From Parapedobacter sp037190485 (GTDB lineage Bacteria; Bacteroidota; Bacteroidia; Sphingobacteriales; Sphingobacteriaceae), in the NCBI GenBank assembly GCA_037190485.1, contig JBBCJB010000016.1:184629-248628 (forward strand): DNA of 64,000 nucleotides, read 5' to 3'. The notes beneath the pieces are model-generated. The model worked only from the letters and a program-made list of their open reading frames with translations, was not told the DNA's origin and did no database searches. Positions 45,302-54,691 of the stretch are shown here, one piece after another; position 1 is the first letter of the stretch, and the number at the start of each line of letters is the position of its first letter. Position numbers and translations under genes: made by a program.

Positions 45302-45654
45302 ATGTCTTCTTCTTCCGGGGTGTTCAAATCATCCAGATCGTCTGAATTGACCAATACATATACGCGTTTGAGCAAGACGATCGCGAACGCCTGCAAGCCA
45401 AAGCTGATCACGATGGCCGTGAGGATCAGCGCCTGCGGGATCGGGTCGGCATACGCGTCCGTGAATACCTTCGATAGGCTGTCGATGACCGGAGGTTTGC
45501 CCTTGGTGATGCGCCCCAACAGGAAAATCAAGAGGTTGGCCCCATTGCCCAGCAGCGTGAGGCCAATGAGCAGTTTCACCATGCTTCGCCTCAGGAGCAT
45601 GAATATGCCCCCTCCATACATTACGCCGATCAAGACTACCAATACCCACTCCAT
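45298..45654 (-). CDS. mrpC: Mrp antiporter subunit C (MnhC/MrpC, NuoK-like)
   Basis: The 118-residue protein starts at 45654 (MEWVLVVLIGVMYGGGIFMLLRRSMVKLLIGLTLLGNGANLLIF), matching NuoK-like MrpC with three spans; PIPQALILTAIVISFGLQAFAIVLL is the third. A frame extension to 45732 is rejected as it would run into mrpB. C-terminal acidic tail. Confidence 0.95.
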   Translation of the reverse strand: MEWVLVVLIGVMYGGGIFMLLRRSMVKLLIGLTLLGNGANLLIFLLGRITKGKPPVIDSLSKVFTDAYADPIPQALILTAIVISFGLQAFAIVLLKRVYVLVNSDDLDDLNTPEEEDI

Positions 45655-45655
45655 G

Positions 45656-46069
45656 CTACTCGCTATATTGTGAAATCGTAAATAGAATCGTGAGCACAAC
45701 ACCGATGACCACGAAATAGACGCCAAGGTCAAAGAACAACGCAGACCCGATCATGCCCACCACCGGGAAGGGTTCGTCAAACCACAGGCCCGTCATGGCC
45801 GGTTTGCCCAACAGCATGGGGGCAGCCATGCTCAGCGCCGCCAGCCCGAGGCCAACGGGAATCAACGAACTCGGATGGATACGGAGCAGCTTCAGCGTGG
45901 CGTCGGTGCCGTTGGTGAAGCTGTGCAACACAAATGCGATGGCCGCGATCAGGCCGCCTACGAAGCCGCCACCCGGGTGGTAGTGCCCGCGTAGCAGGAT
46001 AAAAATCGAAAACAGCAACAGGATGGGAAGCAGGTAATTCGACGCCGTCTTTAATATCGTACTCTTCAT
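45656..46069 (-). CDS. mrpB: Mrp antiporter subunit B (MnhB/MrpB)
   Basis: The 137-residue membrane protein carries the MrpB signature RGHYHPGGGFVGGLIAAIAF and a late DLGVYFVVIGVVLTI segment. Starts three bases after mrpA and ends one base before mrpC. Confidence 0.95.
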   Translation of the reverse strand: MKSTILKTASNYLLPILLLFSIFILLRGHYHPGGGFVGGLIAAIAFVLHSFTNGTDATLKLLRIHPSSLIPVGLGLAALSMAAPMLLGKPAMTGLWFDEPFPVVGMIGSALFFDLGVYFVVIGVVLTILFTISQYSE

Positions 46070-46072
46070 AAA

Positions 46073-48382
46073 CTATTCCTTCTCTGACGTTTTAAGCCGC
46101 AATTTCAATAAACTGACCACACCGATGGCGGCAATGCTCAATACCACGATCTCAAACATCGTATCCATGCCCCGGAAGTCAACCAAGATCACGTTCACCA
46201 CATTCTTGCCTTTGGCCAGCAAGTAGGCATTGTCGCCGTAAAAGCGGCTGACGGTGTCGTCAAACGGTTGGTTGAGCACCTGGATGGAAATCAGCGCAAT
46301 GACCAGTCCAAACGCGCCGGCGAGTATGCCGTCGCGTATGCGCACCGAGCGATTGGCAAAATTCAGAAACGGCGGCAAGCGGAAGAGCACCAGCACGAAC
46401 AGGACCACCGTGAGCGTATCGATCGTGAACTGGGTCATGGCCAGGTCAGGTGCACTATAAAACACGAATTGCAGGCAGATGCAATAGCCGACTACGCTGG
46501 TCGCCACCACGGCCGTGAGGCGAGATGGCGTGGTCACCGCAAGGTAGATCGCTACGATGAGTATCCCCGCCACCACGATTTCATAACCGCTTATCGGGGT
46601 TACGTTGTCTAGCACGAATTGGACCGGGCCACCCGTGAACAGGCGGAACGCCAGCAGGCACACCGCAAACAGGATGATGCGGAAAAGGTATGCCCGCAGG
46701 AAACCGTTGTGGAGGATACTGGTATAACGCCGGGAAAACACGCGAACCAGCCGGGCCAGCGTGCTGAATAGGTGTTTCGGAGAAAGGTTCTCGAAGCGCT
46801 CGATGCGTTTCAATCCACTGGCGGATGGTTTTCTGATGAAATACAGGAAGGTTCCCAGGGCCAGCGTACCGGCGCTCAATAGCAACACCAGGTTGAATCC
46901 ATGCCAGATCTTCAATGGCGCATTGATGTCTGCATGATACATGGCCTGGGCGGCTGGTTTCAGCAGTGCGTTGTCAGCCAGCGTCGGAAAGCAACCGAAT
47001 AGTATCCCCAAGAGCGAGAGCAACAGGGGTGGCCCCCACATGAGCCAGTGGGGGAGGTGTACATGATCATATCGTGCTGGCAGCTTGCCGGTAAATGGCT
47101 TGACCCCGGCCAACAAACCCGCATACAGCAAAAGGACGTTGGTGAGCACCGCCAGCGCCGTCAGCACGATATGCAGGATGCCTTCGGTGTGCAACGTGGC
47201 TTCGTATACCAGGTCCTTGCCGATGAAGCCGAACGTGAACGGTAGCCCCGCACTCGACAGCGCCGCGAGCAGGCCGCCGACGGCGAGGGGAGGCAGCACC
47301 TTGCGCAAGCCAGCGAGTTGCGTCACGTCTCGCGTCCCGGTTTCATGGTCGATAACGCCCGTAATCAGAAACAGCGCAGCTTTGTACAACGCATGCACCA
47401 AGATGAACACCGACGCGGCGAGCAGGGACTGCGGCGAACCGATCCCGATGAGGAACACCAGGATGCCCAATGCGGAAATCGTCGAATACGCCAATATGCC
47501 TTTCAGGTCCGTGCGGAAAATGGAGTGGAACGCGCTGTACAGCATCGTGATCCCGCCGATGGCAATAAGCGGGTAGGTCCAAAAATCCGTTCCGCCCAAA
47601 ACGGGTTGCAACCGCGCCAATAGGTATACGCCCGCTTTCACCATGGTGGCCGAATGCAGGTAAGCCGAAATCGGCGTAGGGGCTTTCATCGCGCCCGGCA
47701 GCCAGAAGTGGAACGGGAACTGGGCCGATTTGGTGAAGGCCCCGGCGAACACCAACAGCAGTATCAGCCCGTACAGGGTGTGGCTTTTTAAGAACTCGTG
47801 GCTGCCCATCATATCCTGGATGGAATAGCTGCCGGATAGGTGCCCCATCAGGATCAGCCCAGCCATCAACAGGAATCCACCGCCTCCCGTCACCCCCAAC
47901 GCGATCAACGAGCTTTTGCGCGAATCGGCATTGTCGTTATTGAAGCCGATGAGGAAAAATGAACTGATGCTGGTGAGCTCCCAGAAGATAAACAACAGCA
48001 AGACGTTGTCTGCCAAGACCACGCCCAACATGGCCGCCATGAAGAGGCTCAGGTAGGCATAGAACCGATCCAGGTATTTGTGCCCGCTGAGGTATGCAGA
48101 CGCATATAGGAACACCAGTGAGCCGATGCCCGTGATCAACAGGGCAAACAACAGCGAAAGCCCGTCCAGGTGGAAATCAAAATTGATGCCCAACGACGGT
48201 ACCCACGGGTAATGGAACGAGGCCTCCTTGCCCGAACCGATCAGGGGGATGAAGCTGGCGAAATAGGCAAACAACCCTATCGGCAAAGCCGATGCGAGGA
48301 TCGCCAAGCGTCCTTTGAGGTACTTACCGAAGGGGATGTATAACGTCGCGACAATCAGGCCCGCAAGTACAGCTATTAGCAT
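46073..48382 (-). CDS. mrpA: Mrp antiporter subunit A (MnhA/MrpA)
   Basis: The 769-residue protein joins a NuoL-like domain (AMLGVVLADNVLLLFIFWELTSISSFFLIGF, KSAQFPFHFWLPGAMKAPTPISAYLHSATMVKAGVYLLARL) to a C-terminal MrpA-specific domain (CLQFVFYSAPDLAMTQFTIDTLTVVLFVLVLFRLPPF). First gene of a complete A-B-C-D-E-F-G operon, a sodium/proton antiporter for pH and salt tolerance. It is divergent from the dehydrogenase gene at 48500. Confidence 0.97.
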   Translation of the reverse strand: MLIAVLAGLIVATLYIPFGKYLKGRLAILASALPIGLFAYFASFIPLIGSGKEASFHYPWVPSLGINFDFHLDGLSLLFALLITGIGSLVFLYASAYLSGHKYLDRFYAYLSLFMAAMLGVVLADNVLLLFIFWELTSISSFFLIGFNNDNADSRKSSLIALGVTGGGGFLLMAGLILMGHLSGSYSIQDMMGSHEFLKSHTLYGLILLLVFAGAFTKSAQFPFHFWLPGAMKAPTPISAYLHSATMVKAGVYLLARLQPVLGGTDFWTYPLIAIGGITMLYSAFHSIFRTDLKGILAYSTISALGILVFLIGIGSPQSLLAASVFILVHALYKAALFLITGVIDHETGTRDVTQLAGLRKVLPPLAVGGLLAALSSAGLPFTFGFIGKDLVYEATLHTEGILHIVLTALAVLTNVLLLYAGLLAGVKPFTGKLPARYDHVHLPHWLMWGPPLLLSLLGILFGCFPTLADNALLKPAAQAMYHADINAPLKIWHGFNLVLLLSAGTLALGTFLYFIRKPSASGLKRIERFENLSPKHLFSTLARLVRVFSRRYTSILHNGFLRAYLFRIILFAVCLLAFRLFTGGPVQFVLDNVTPISGYEIVVAGILIVAIYLAVTTPSRLTAVVATSVVGYCICLQFVFYSAPDLAMTQFTIDTLTVVLFVLVLFRLPPFLNFANRSVRIRDGILAGAFGLVIALISIQVLNQPFDDTVSRFYGDNAYLLAKGKNVVNVILVDFRGMDTMFEIVVLSIAAIGVVSLLKLRLKTSEKE

Positions 48383-48499
48383 CGATCAAATCCGTTTTTG
48401 TTCTTGGAAGGTCACTAAAATATAGAAAATTCGGGAGCCGTTTCCTAAAAAAGTCAAAAAAGTGGCGATTGTTGGTTGGATATCCGTAATATTGGGGTT

Positions 48500-49459
48500 A
48501 TGAACATTGTCGTATTAGATGGATATACGCTCAATCCGGGCGACCTCGACTGGAAGGCACTCGAACGATTGGGCGAATTGCAGGTATTCGATCGCACCGC
48601 CGTAGGTGACATCATCGGTCGCGCCGAGCGGGCGGAGGCGGTATTGACCAACAAGGTGCCCTTGGATGCGCAGGTGTTGGCGCAATTGCCCAACTTGAAG
48701 TACATCGGGGTGCAAGCCACCGGTTACAACATCATCGATACCCACTATGCCAAACAGCGCGGCATCACCGTGACCAACGTGCCGGGATACAGCACCCGGT
48801 CGGTGGCGCAATTGACATTTGCCTTGCTGCTGGAGCTTTGCCACCATGTGCAGCGGCATAGCGACCGCGTGATGGACGGAGCCTGGTCACGGTCGCCAGA
48901 CTTCAGTTTCTGGGATTCGCCCTTGGTCGAGCTCGCTGACAAGACCATGGGCATCATCGGATTCGGCGAAATCGGCCAGCAGGTCGCCGACTTGGCTTCC
49001 GCGTTCGGGATGCGCATCTTGGCCCACAGCCGCACACGCACCGACCAATCCCATCGGGCCAACTTCCGTTGGGGCGAACAGGACGAAGTGTTTGCGCAAG
49101 CCGATGTCGTAAGCCTGCATTGTCCGCTCACCCCGCAAACGGAAGGGCTTATCCGCAACGAGACGTTGGCGAAGATGAAGCCTTCGGCCTTCCTGCTCAA
49201 TACGTCGCGGGGGCCATTGGTGGCCGAGGCGGATCTGGCGGCCGCGCTGAACGATGGCCGTCTGGCCGGGGCAGGTGTCGATGTGTTGTCGGCGGAGCCG
49301 CCCCATCCGGAAAATCCCTTGTTCGGCGCAAAAAACTGTTTGATCACCCCCCACATCGCTTGGGCCACACGCGAGGCACGGACTCGATTGATGGACATGT
49401 CGGTGGCCAATTTGGCCGCGTACATCCAAGGGGATCCGGCCAACGTCGTCAATGGTTGA
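48500..49459 (+). CDS. D-2-hydroxyacid dehydrogenase (glycerate/hydroxypyruvate type)
   Basis: A 319-residue NAD-dependent dehydrogenase with GFGEIGQQVADLASAFGMRI as the Rossmann motif, LLNTSRGPLVAEADLAAAL and the catalytic pair in DVLSAEPPHPENPLF and ITPHIAWAT. The closest-looking sequences are hydroxypyruvate/glycerate dehydrogenases, which could connect to the glycerate kinase locus, but the assignment is not specific. Start ATG 48500; upstream in-frame codon at 48476 is TTG. Followed 20 bases later by a phosphoesterase. Confidence 0.9.
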   Translation: MNIVVLDGYTLNPGDLDWKALERLGELQVFDRTAVGDIIGRAERAEAVLTNKVPLDAQVLAQLPNLKYIGVQATGYNIIDTHYAKQRGITVTNVPGYSTRSVAQLTFALLLELCHHVQRHSDRVMDGAWSRSPDFSFWDSPLVELADKTMGIIGFGEIGQQVADLASAFGMRILAHSRTRTDQSHRANFRWGEQDEVFAQADVVSLHCPLTPQTEGLIRNETLAKMKPSAFLLNTSRGPLVAEADLAAALNDGRLAGAGVDVLSAEPPHPENPLFGAKNCLITPHIAWATREARTRLMDMSVANLAAYIQGDPANVVNG

Positions 49460-49479
49460 TCATCGCTAACCACGTTATC

Positions 49480-50565
49480 ATGAAATACCTTCGTTTTGCC
49501 TTTGCATCATGCCTTTTTCTCCAATGCCTGTCGCTGTCGAGCGCCATCGCACAGGATAGCCCCTACCATCCGCCGGTATTGAGTACACCCGAGGCATGGT
49601 CCATGGTGCTCATCCCCGATCCGCAGAGTTACGTGAAGTTTGAGCGTAACCAAGGGATCCTGGAATTGATGGCCGGTTGGATCAGCGAACAATCCGTGCC
49701 GCTCAATATCCAATTGGTCCTTTGCACGGGCGATCTGGTCGAGCACAATGACTGGCTCAACCCCAACGGCACGCAGGGCAACCAGCCCGGAAAAACGCAG
49801 TGGGAGGCCGTGGCCAGATCCTTCGGCCGTTTGGATGGCAAAGTGCCCTATGTAACGGGTACCGGCAACCACGACTACGGGGTGAAAAACATCGAGTACC
49901 GCCGTACCAACTACGACCGGTACTTCCCGGTCGACAAGAACCCGCTATCGCAGCGGTTGTTGCGCGACGTGGGCATCGACGCCGACGGTTACCCGTCGTT
50001 GACCAATGCCACCTATGAGCTGGCGTCTCCCCACGGGCGTAGATTCTTGGTGATGGTCCTCGAGTTCGCGCCGCGCGATACCGTGCTCCGTTGGGCGCTA
50101 CAGACGGTCAATCAGGAACAGTATGCCGAACACACGGTGATTTTGCTCACCCACTCTTACCTCAATGCCGATAGCGAGCACATCGTCAACGAAGGGTACC
50201 CCATCACGGATGGCAATTACGGTGCTGCGATCTGGGAGAAATTGGTGAAGCCGTCCAGGAATATCCAGTTGGTCTTCTCCGGCCACATCGGAAAGCCCGA
50301 TGACGTGCTGGGCCACATCGGTTTCCGCACGGATACCAACGCGGGCGGCAAGCAGGTACACCAAATGGTGTTTAACGCACAAGCGCTTGGTGGCGGCTGG
50401 CATGGCAATGGCGGCGATGGCTGGCTGCGTTTGCTCGAATTCCTGCCGGATGGCAAGACCGTCAACGTCAAGACGTTTTCCCCCTTTTTCGCCATCTCAC
50501 CCGCCACGCGCCACTTGGCGTGGCGCACGGCGGGGTATGACGAATTTACGTTTGTCTTGGATTGA
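49480..50565 (+). CDS. Secreted calcineurin-like phosphoesterase
   Basis: The 361-residue product has a signal peptide (ending near LSSAIAQ) and the motifs VLIPDPQSYVK (the DxH site as DPQ), LCTGDLVEHND (GDxVE), GTGNHDYG (GNHD), LLTHSYL and FSGHIGKPDD. The DPQ replacement of the first D-x-H is seen in the secreted SusE/cell-wall-type subgroup of metallophosphoesterases. Substrate unknown. It lies in front of the convergent acs gene. Confidence 0.88.
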   Translation: MKYLRFAFASCLFLQCLSLSSAIAQDSPYHPPVLSTPEAWSMVLIPDPQSYVKFERNQGILELMAGWISEQSVPLNIQLVLCTGDLVEHNDWLNPNGTQGNQPGKTQWEAVARSFGRLDGKVPYVTGTGNHDYGVKNIEYRRTNYDRYFPVDKNPLSQRLLRDVGIDADGYPSLTNATYELASPHGRRFLVMVLEFAPRDTVLRWALQTVNQEQYAEHTVILLTHSYLNADSEHIVNEGYPITDGNYGAAIWEKLVKPSRNIQLVFSGHIGKPDDVLGHIGFRTDTNAGGKQVHQMVFNAQALGGGWHGNGGDGWLRLLEFLPDGKTVNVKTFSPFFAISPATRHLAWRTAGYDEFTFVLD

Positions 50566-50569
50566 CCGG

Positions 50570-52489
50570 CTAGCCCCGTAATTTGTCCGCTCCGGCCTTG
50601 ATCTCGTCCACCACGGCCGGGTCGAGCAACGTCGAGGTATCCCCCAGGTTGGCCGTATCCCCTTCCGCGATTTTCCTGAGGATGCGGCGCATGATCTTGC
50701 CCGAGCGGGTTTTCGGCAGGCCGCTCACGAACTGGATCTTGTCTGGCCTGGCGATGGCGCCGATGATGCGGCTCACCGTTTTGTTGATGTCCTGGCGGGT
50801 CAGGTCCTCGTCGACGTGATGGCCAGACGCGATGACGTAGGCATAGATGCCTTGGCCCTTCACCGCGTGGGGGTAACCCACGATGGCCGATTCGATCACG
50901 TCGCTGTGCATATTGATGGCATTCTCCACCTCGGCCGTGCCGATGCGGTGGCCGGAAACGTTCAGTACGTCATCCACCCGGCCGGTGATCCGGTAGTGGC
51001 CATCCTCGTCGCGCAGGCAGCCGTCGCCCGTGAAATACATGTTTTCGTAGGTCGCGAAATAGGTTTGTCGGCATCGTTCGTGGTCACCGTAGGTGGTGCG
51101 GAGCATCCCCGGCCACGGGAATTTGATGCACAGGTTGCCGCTCACGCCGTTGCCGGTCACTTCGTGGCCGTGTTCGTCTACCAGGATGGGTTGCACGCCC
51201 GGCAAGGGCAGCATGGCATATCCCGGTTTGGTGGGCGATACGCCCGCTATCGGCGTGATGAGGATGCCGCCATTCTCGGTCTGCCACCAGGTATCCACGA
51301 TGGGTGCTTTGCCCTTGCCGATTTTCTCGTCATACCAGTGCCAAGCCTCTTCGTTGATGGGCTCGCCCACGCTGCCCAGCTTGCGGATGCTGCCGAGGTT
51401 CTTGTTGTCGACGTATCCATCGCCAGCGGCCATCAGCGAACGGATCGCCGTTGGCGCGGTGTACAGGATGTTCACTTGGTGCTTGTCCACCACGTCCCAA
51501 AACCGGCCGGCATCGGGCCAGGTGGGTATGCCTTCGAACATGAGCGAGGTAGCGCCCTGGGATAGTGGGCCGTACACGATGTAGGAGTGCCCCGTGATCC
51601 AGCCGATATCAGCGGTGCAGAAAAAGACCTCGTCGGGTTGGTATTGGAACACGTTGCTGAATGTATAGCCCGTATAGACCATGTACCCCCCGCAGGTATG
51701 CACCACGCCTTTCGGTTTGCCCGTTGAGCCGGACGTATACAGGATGAACAGCATATCCTCGGCATCCATCTCTTCGGCTGGGCAGGGCGGATTGCCTTGG
51801 GTCTCCACTTTCTTGATTTCATCTTCCCACCATACATCGCGGCCTTTGATCATGGAAACCGCGGTACGCGTACGTGTGAGCACGATGACCCGCTCCACCG
51901 ATTTGCATTGTACCAACGCGTCGTCTACGATGCTTTTCAGCTCGATGGTTTTCGCGCCGCGGAATGCCCCATCCGATGTAATGACGAGCTTGCAGTCGGC
52001 ATCGTTGATGCGATCGGCGATGGATTGTGCCGAGAACCCACCGAAAACAACCGAGTGGATGGCGCCGATACGGGCGCAGGCCAACACGGCGATGACCAAT
52101 TCGGGCACCATGGGCAGGTAGACGCATACGCGGTCGCCCTTGCGCACGCCGTTGTTCTTGAGTACGTTTGAAAACTGCTCGACCTTGTCTAGCAATTGTT
52201 TGTAGGTAAGCACCCGATGGGCCTCATGCGGATCGTTCGGTTCCCAGATGATCGCAGGCTTGTCGCCCAATTTGTAGATGTGCCTGTCCAGGCAGTTTTC
52301 GGTGATGTTCAGCCTCGCACCTTCAAACCAGGTGATTTTCGGGTCCTTGAAATTCCAGTCCAGTACCTTGTTCCATTTACGTCGCCAGTAGAAATTATCG
52401 GCGATGCCAGCCCAGAATTCCTCGGGTTTTTCCACACTCCGTCGGTACACCGCTTGGTATTCTTCAAATGACTTGATTTGTAAATCCAT
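50570..52489 (-). CDS. acs: Acetyl-CoA synthetase
   Basis: The 639-residue enzyme has the adenylate motif ILYTSGSTGKPKGVVHTCGGY, DTWWQTENGG, and the C-terminal lysine motif LPKTRSGKIMRRILRKIAEGD whose lysine is commonly regulated by acetylation. It makes acetyl-CoA from acetate, CoA and ATP. Divergent from the UbiA-like gene. Two TAAATTAG boxes on the minus strand (at 52501-52508 and 52559-52566) lie upstream and may be -7 elements. Confidence 0.97.
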   Translation of the reverse strand: MDLQIKSFEEYQAVYRRSVEKPEEFWAGIADNFYWRRKWNKVLDWNFKDPKITWFEGARLNITENCLDRHIYKLGDKPAIIWEPNDPHEAHRVLTYKQLLDKVEQFSNVLKNNGVRKGDRVCVYLPMVPELVIAVLACARIGAIHSVVFGGFSAQSIADRINDADCKLVITSDGAFRGAKTIELKSIVDDALVQCKSVERVIVLTRTRTAVSMIKGRDVWWEDEIKKVETQGNPPCPAEEMDAEDMLFILYTSGSTGKPKGVVHTCGGYMVYTGYTFSNVFQYQPDEVFFCTADIGWITGHSYIVYGPLSQGATSLMFEGIPTWPDAGRFWDVVDKHQVNILYTAPTAIRSLMAAGDGYVDNKNLGSIRKLGSVGEPINEEAWHWYDEKIGKGKAPIVDTWWQTENGGILITPIAGVSPTKPGYAMLPLPGVQPILVDEHGHEVTGNGVSGNLCIKFPWPGMLRTTYGDHERCRQTYFATYENMYFTGDGCLRDEDGHYRITGRVDDVLNVSGHRIGTAEVENAINMHSDVIESAIVGYPHAVKGQGIYAYVIASGHHVDEDLTRQDINKTVSRIIGAIARPDKIQFVSGLPKTRSGKIMRRILRKIAEGDTANLGDTSTLLDPAVVDEIKAGADKLRG

Positions 52490-52600
52490 GTTTAGTTTAT
52501 CTAATTTATGCGTTATTTTGTCAACAACACGTGGCCCACACTTGGTTTTTAAAGTTGGCTAATTTACACACTTTTTGCTAAAAAGAGAACTTTCTGCCAA

Positions 52601-53494
52601 ATGCAATCGTATCTTTCCCTTCAAAGGCCTTTGGATATGCTCTTGTTCAGCAACGTTTTTATCGCATCCTGCGCCGTGGCGCAGGGCCGATTGAGTTACT
52701 TGCTCCTATCCATCCCGCCCAATTATGGGTTGTTAGTCCTGTTGGGATGTGCCACCTTGGCCATGTATAATTTCAGCATGATGCTGGCCAAGCCCGCCCA
52801 TCCGGAGCACTCGCCCTATCGCCGCGTTCGGTGGATATTCAGGCACGAACCGTCGTTGTGGGCTTGGACGGGCGTGGCGCTGGTGGTGTTGATCGTCTTG
52901 GGGTTGTCCACGCTGCATGGCCTTTCCTTCGCGCTGCTCGCCACATGCGGCGCGTTGGCGGCAGCCTACAACCTGCCCATCTTTCGGATAGGAAAGGCCG
53001 GCAAGCGTGTCGGCTTGCGGCAAATCCCTGGGCTCAAGCTTTTTTACATCGGCTTTATTTGGTCGGTCAGTGGCGTGCTGTTGCCGGTCGTCGAGGCGTA
53101 CCACGATGGGTTGGCAATCCTTTGGCCGCAGGTTTGGATGCTCATGGCCTGGGTATTCCTCTTCGTGGTGGCCATCACCATCCCGTTTGACGTGCGTGAT
53201 GTGTATCAGGATCGGTATTATGGCTTGAAGACCATACCCGTCTTGTTGGGCGAAGGGTGGGCGTTGGCCTTGTCGACGGCGCTACTTACGCTACACGGCT
53301 GCTGGGTCGTGGCAAGCGGCTATCCGCGAACCATCAGGCTCGCCATGCTTGGCGTTACGTCGCTCACGGCAATAGCCGTCGCCTTGTCCCGCAACAGGAA
53401 ATCGCCCTACTACTATTTCCTGGTTTTGGATGGCGTGCTGATCCTGCAGTTCCTGGCCGTGTGGTTCGCGGCGCGTCTCACGGGATGGCAATAG
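52601..53494 (+). CDS. UbiA-type membrane protein lacking the first Asp motif
   Basis: The 297-residue protein has 7-9 membrane spans and resembles UbiA prenyltransferases: the second motif is DVRDVYQDRYYGLKTIPVLLG (D-x-x-D-x-x-x-D). The first Asp-rich motif (NDxxDxxxD) is not found; the corresponding loop reads NFSMMLAKPAHPEHSPYRR. It could be an inactive or altered relative. It starts 111 bases from the divergent acs gene, and the start ATG follows an A-rich stretch. Cargo unknown. Confidence 0.75.
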   Translation: MQSYLSLQRPLDMLLFSNVFIASCAVAQGRLSYLLLSIPPNYGLLVLLGCATLAMYNFSMMLAKPAHPEHSPYRRVRWIFRHEPSLWAWTGVALVVLIVLGLSTLHGLSFALLATCGALAAAYNLPIFRIGKAGKRVGLRQIPGLKLFYIGFIWSVSGVLLPVVEAYHDGLAILWPQVWMLMAWVFLFVVAITIPFDVRDVYQDRYYGLKTIPVLLGEGWALALSTALLTLHGCWVVASGYPRTIRLAMLGVTSLTAIAVALSRNRKSPYYYFLVLDGVLILQFLAVWFAARLTGWQ

Positions 53495-53534
53495 CTCCAG
53501 GAAGTGATGCGCACCTATGCCTTTTACCGCCGCA

Positions 53535-54527
53535 TCAATCGTAAAACGACCGTTCGAATAAGGCGAACTCGGCTTTCCGCAGCAACAGCCGGGATACCGA
53601 CGCGTGCATGAAACCGATTCCATAGCCCAGCAATTGGACGTAGCTGGTCATGACCGCCAACAGACCGATCCGTGCGTTCCGGTTGCGCCGCGTGGCGTCC
53701 AATAGGATAAAGACGGCATGGAAGCCAAGGGGCAGGAGCCAATAGGACGATAAGCTGGCGGCGAGCACGACGGTCAGGCCCACCCCAGCCGTGAATAGCG
53801 CCGGGGCAAGGTGTACGGCCTTCAGCGATTTGGGGTGCCGCATGTATAGGTTGACGCGCGCGACGCCCGAGTTATACACTTGTTTGAAAAACCTTTGCAG
53901 ATTGGTGCGTCTCCGGTGGTAGACATAGGCCTCCTTGATCAGGCGCGTCTCGAACCCGGCGTCGATGATCCGTATGCTCATATCGATGTCCTCACCGAAA
54001 CGCATGGCCGAAAAGCCGCCGGTATGCCGAAACACCGCTTTCGAATAGCCCATGTTAAAACTCCTCGGATGGAATTTGCCCAATTTTTCGTTCCCTCCCC
54101 GGATGCCACCCGTGGTGAAGAAAGACGTCATCGAATAGTTGATGGCGCGTTGCAGCAACGTAAAGTCGTCCCTGGCTTGATCCGGGCCGCCAAACGCATC
54201 GGCCCCATCCCTGGCAAGCGAATGCTTGACCGTAGCGACGTATTGGACAGGCAGTATGCAATCCGAATCGAGGAAGATGAGGTAGTCTCCCTTGGCGCGT
54301 TCGCTCCCGGCATTGCGTGCCGTTCCCGGACCGCCGTTCGGTTTATGGATATACCGCAGGTCTAGCCGCGCCTGGAAAGACGCCACTTCATTTTCGCAGG
54401 GCAGGTCGGAACCATCGTCAACGATGATCGTTTCGAAGTCCGGGTCCGTCTGTGCGGAAAGGCTCTCCAGCAAATCCCTCACTTCGAGGGGCCGGTTAAA
54501 TACGGGTACGATGATGGATATACGCAT
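53535..54527 (-). CDS. Family 2 glycosyltransferase with C-terminal membrane helices
   Basis: Start chosen at 54527 (MRISIIVPVFNRPLEVRDLLES), which gives the usual GT2 N-terminus; a frame extension to 54569 is less likely. The GT-A features are IIVDDGSD, GPGTARNAG, FLDSDC (the DXD site) and FGEDIDMSIRI (ED of the QxxRW-type loop region). Two membrane spans follow at about residues 235-270 (PALFTAGVGLTVVLAASLSSYWLLPL and neighbours) and around 285-305. It probably transfers a sugar to a lipid carrier or polysaccharide. Convergent with the UbiA-like gene. Confidence 0.92.
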   Translation of the reverse strand: MRISIIVPVFNRPLEVRDLLESLSAQTDPDFETIIVDDGSDLPCENEVASFQARLDLRYIHKPNGGPGTARNAGSERAKGDYLIFLDSDCILPVQYVATVKHSLARDGADAFGGPDQARDDFTLLQRAINYSMTSFFTTGGIRGGNEKLGKFHPRSFNMGYSKAVFRHTGGFSAMRFGEDIDMSIRIIDAGFETRLIKEAYVYHRRRTNLQRFFKQVYNSGVARVNLYMRHPKSLKAVHLAPALFTAGVGLTVVLAASLSSYWLLPLGFHAVFILLDATRRNRNARIGLLAVMTSYVQLLGYGIGFMHASVSRLLLRKAEFALFERSFYD

Positions 54528-54691
54528 GCGCGGCGTGTCTAATGATGTCTCATGGAACCAAGACGGCACCGCAGCGGGACGCGCTAAGCAAAGGAAAAAG
54601 AAAATTTTTGTTAGCGTTTTATCAGGGATATTCGTCTATATTACCGGAGACGCAATACTTTGGATTCAAATGATTAGGATACCTGCTTTAC

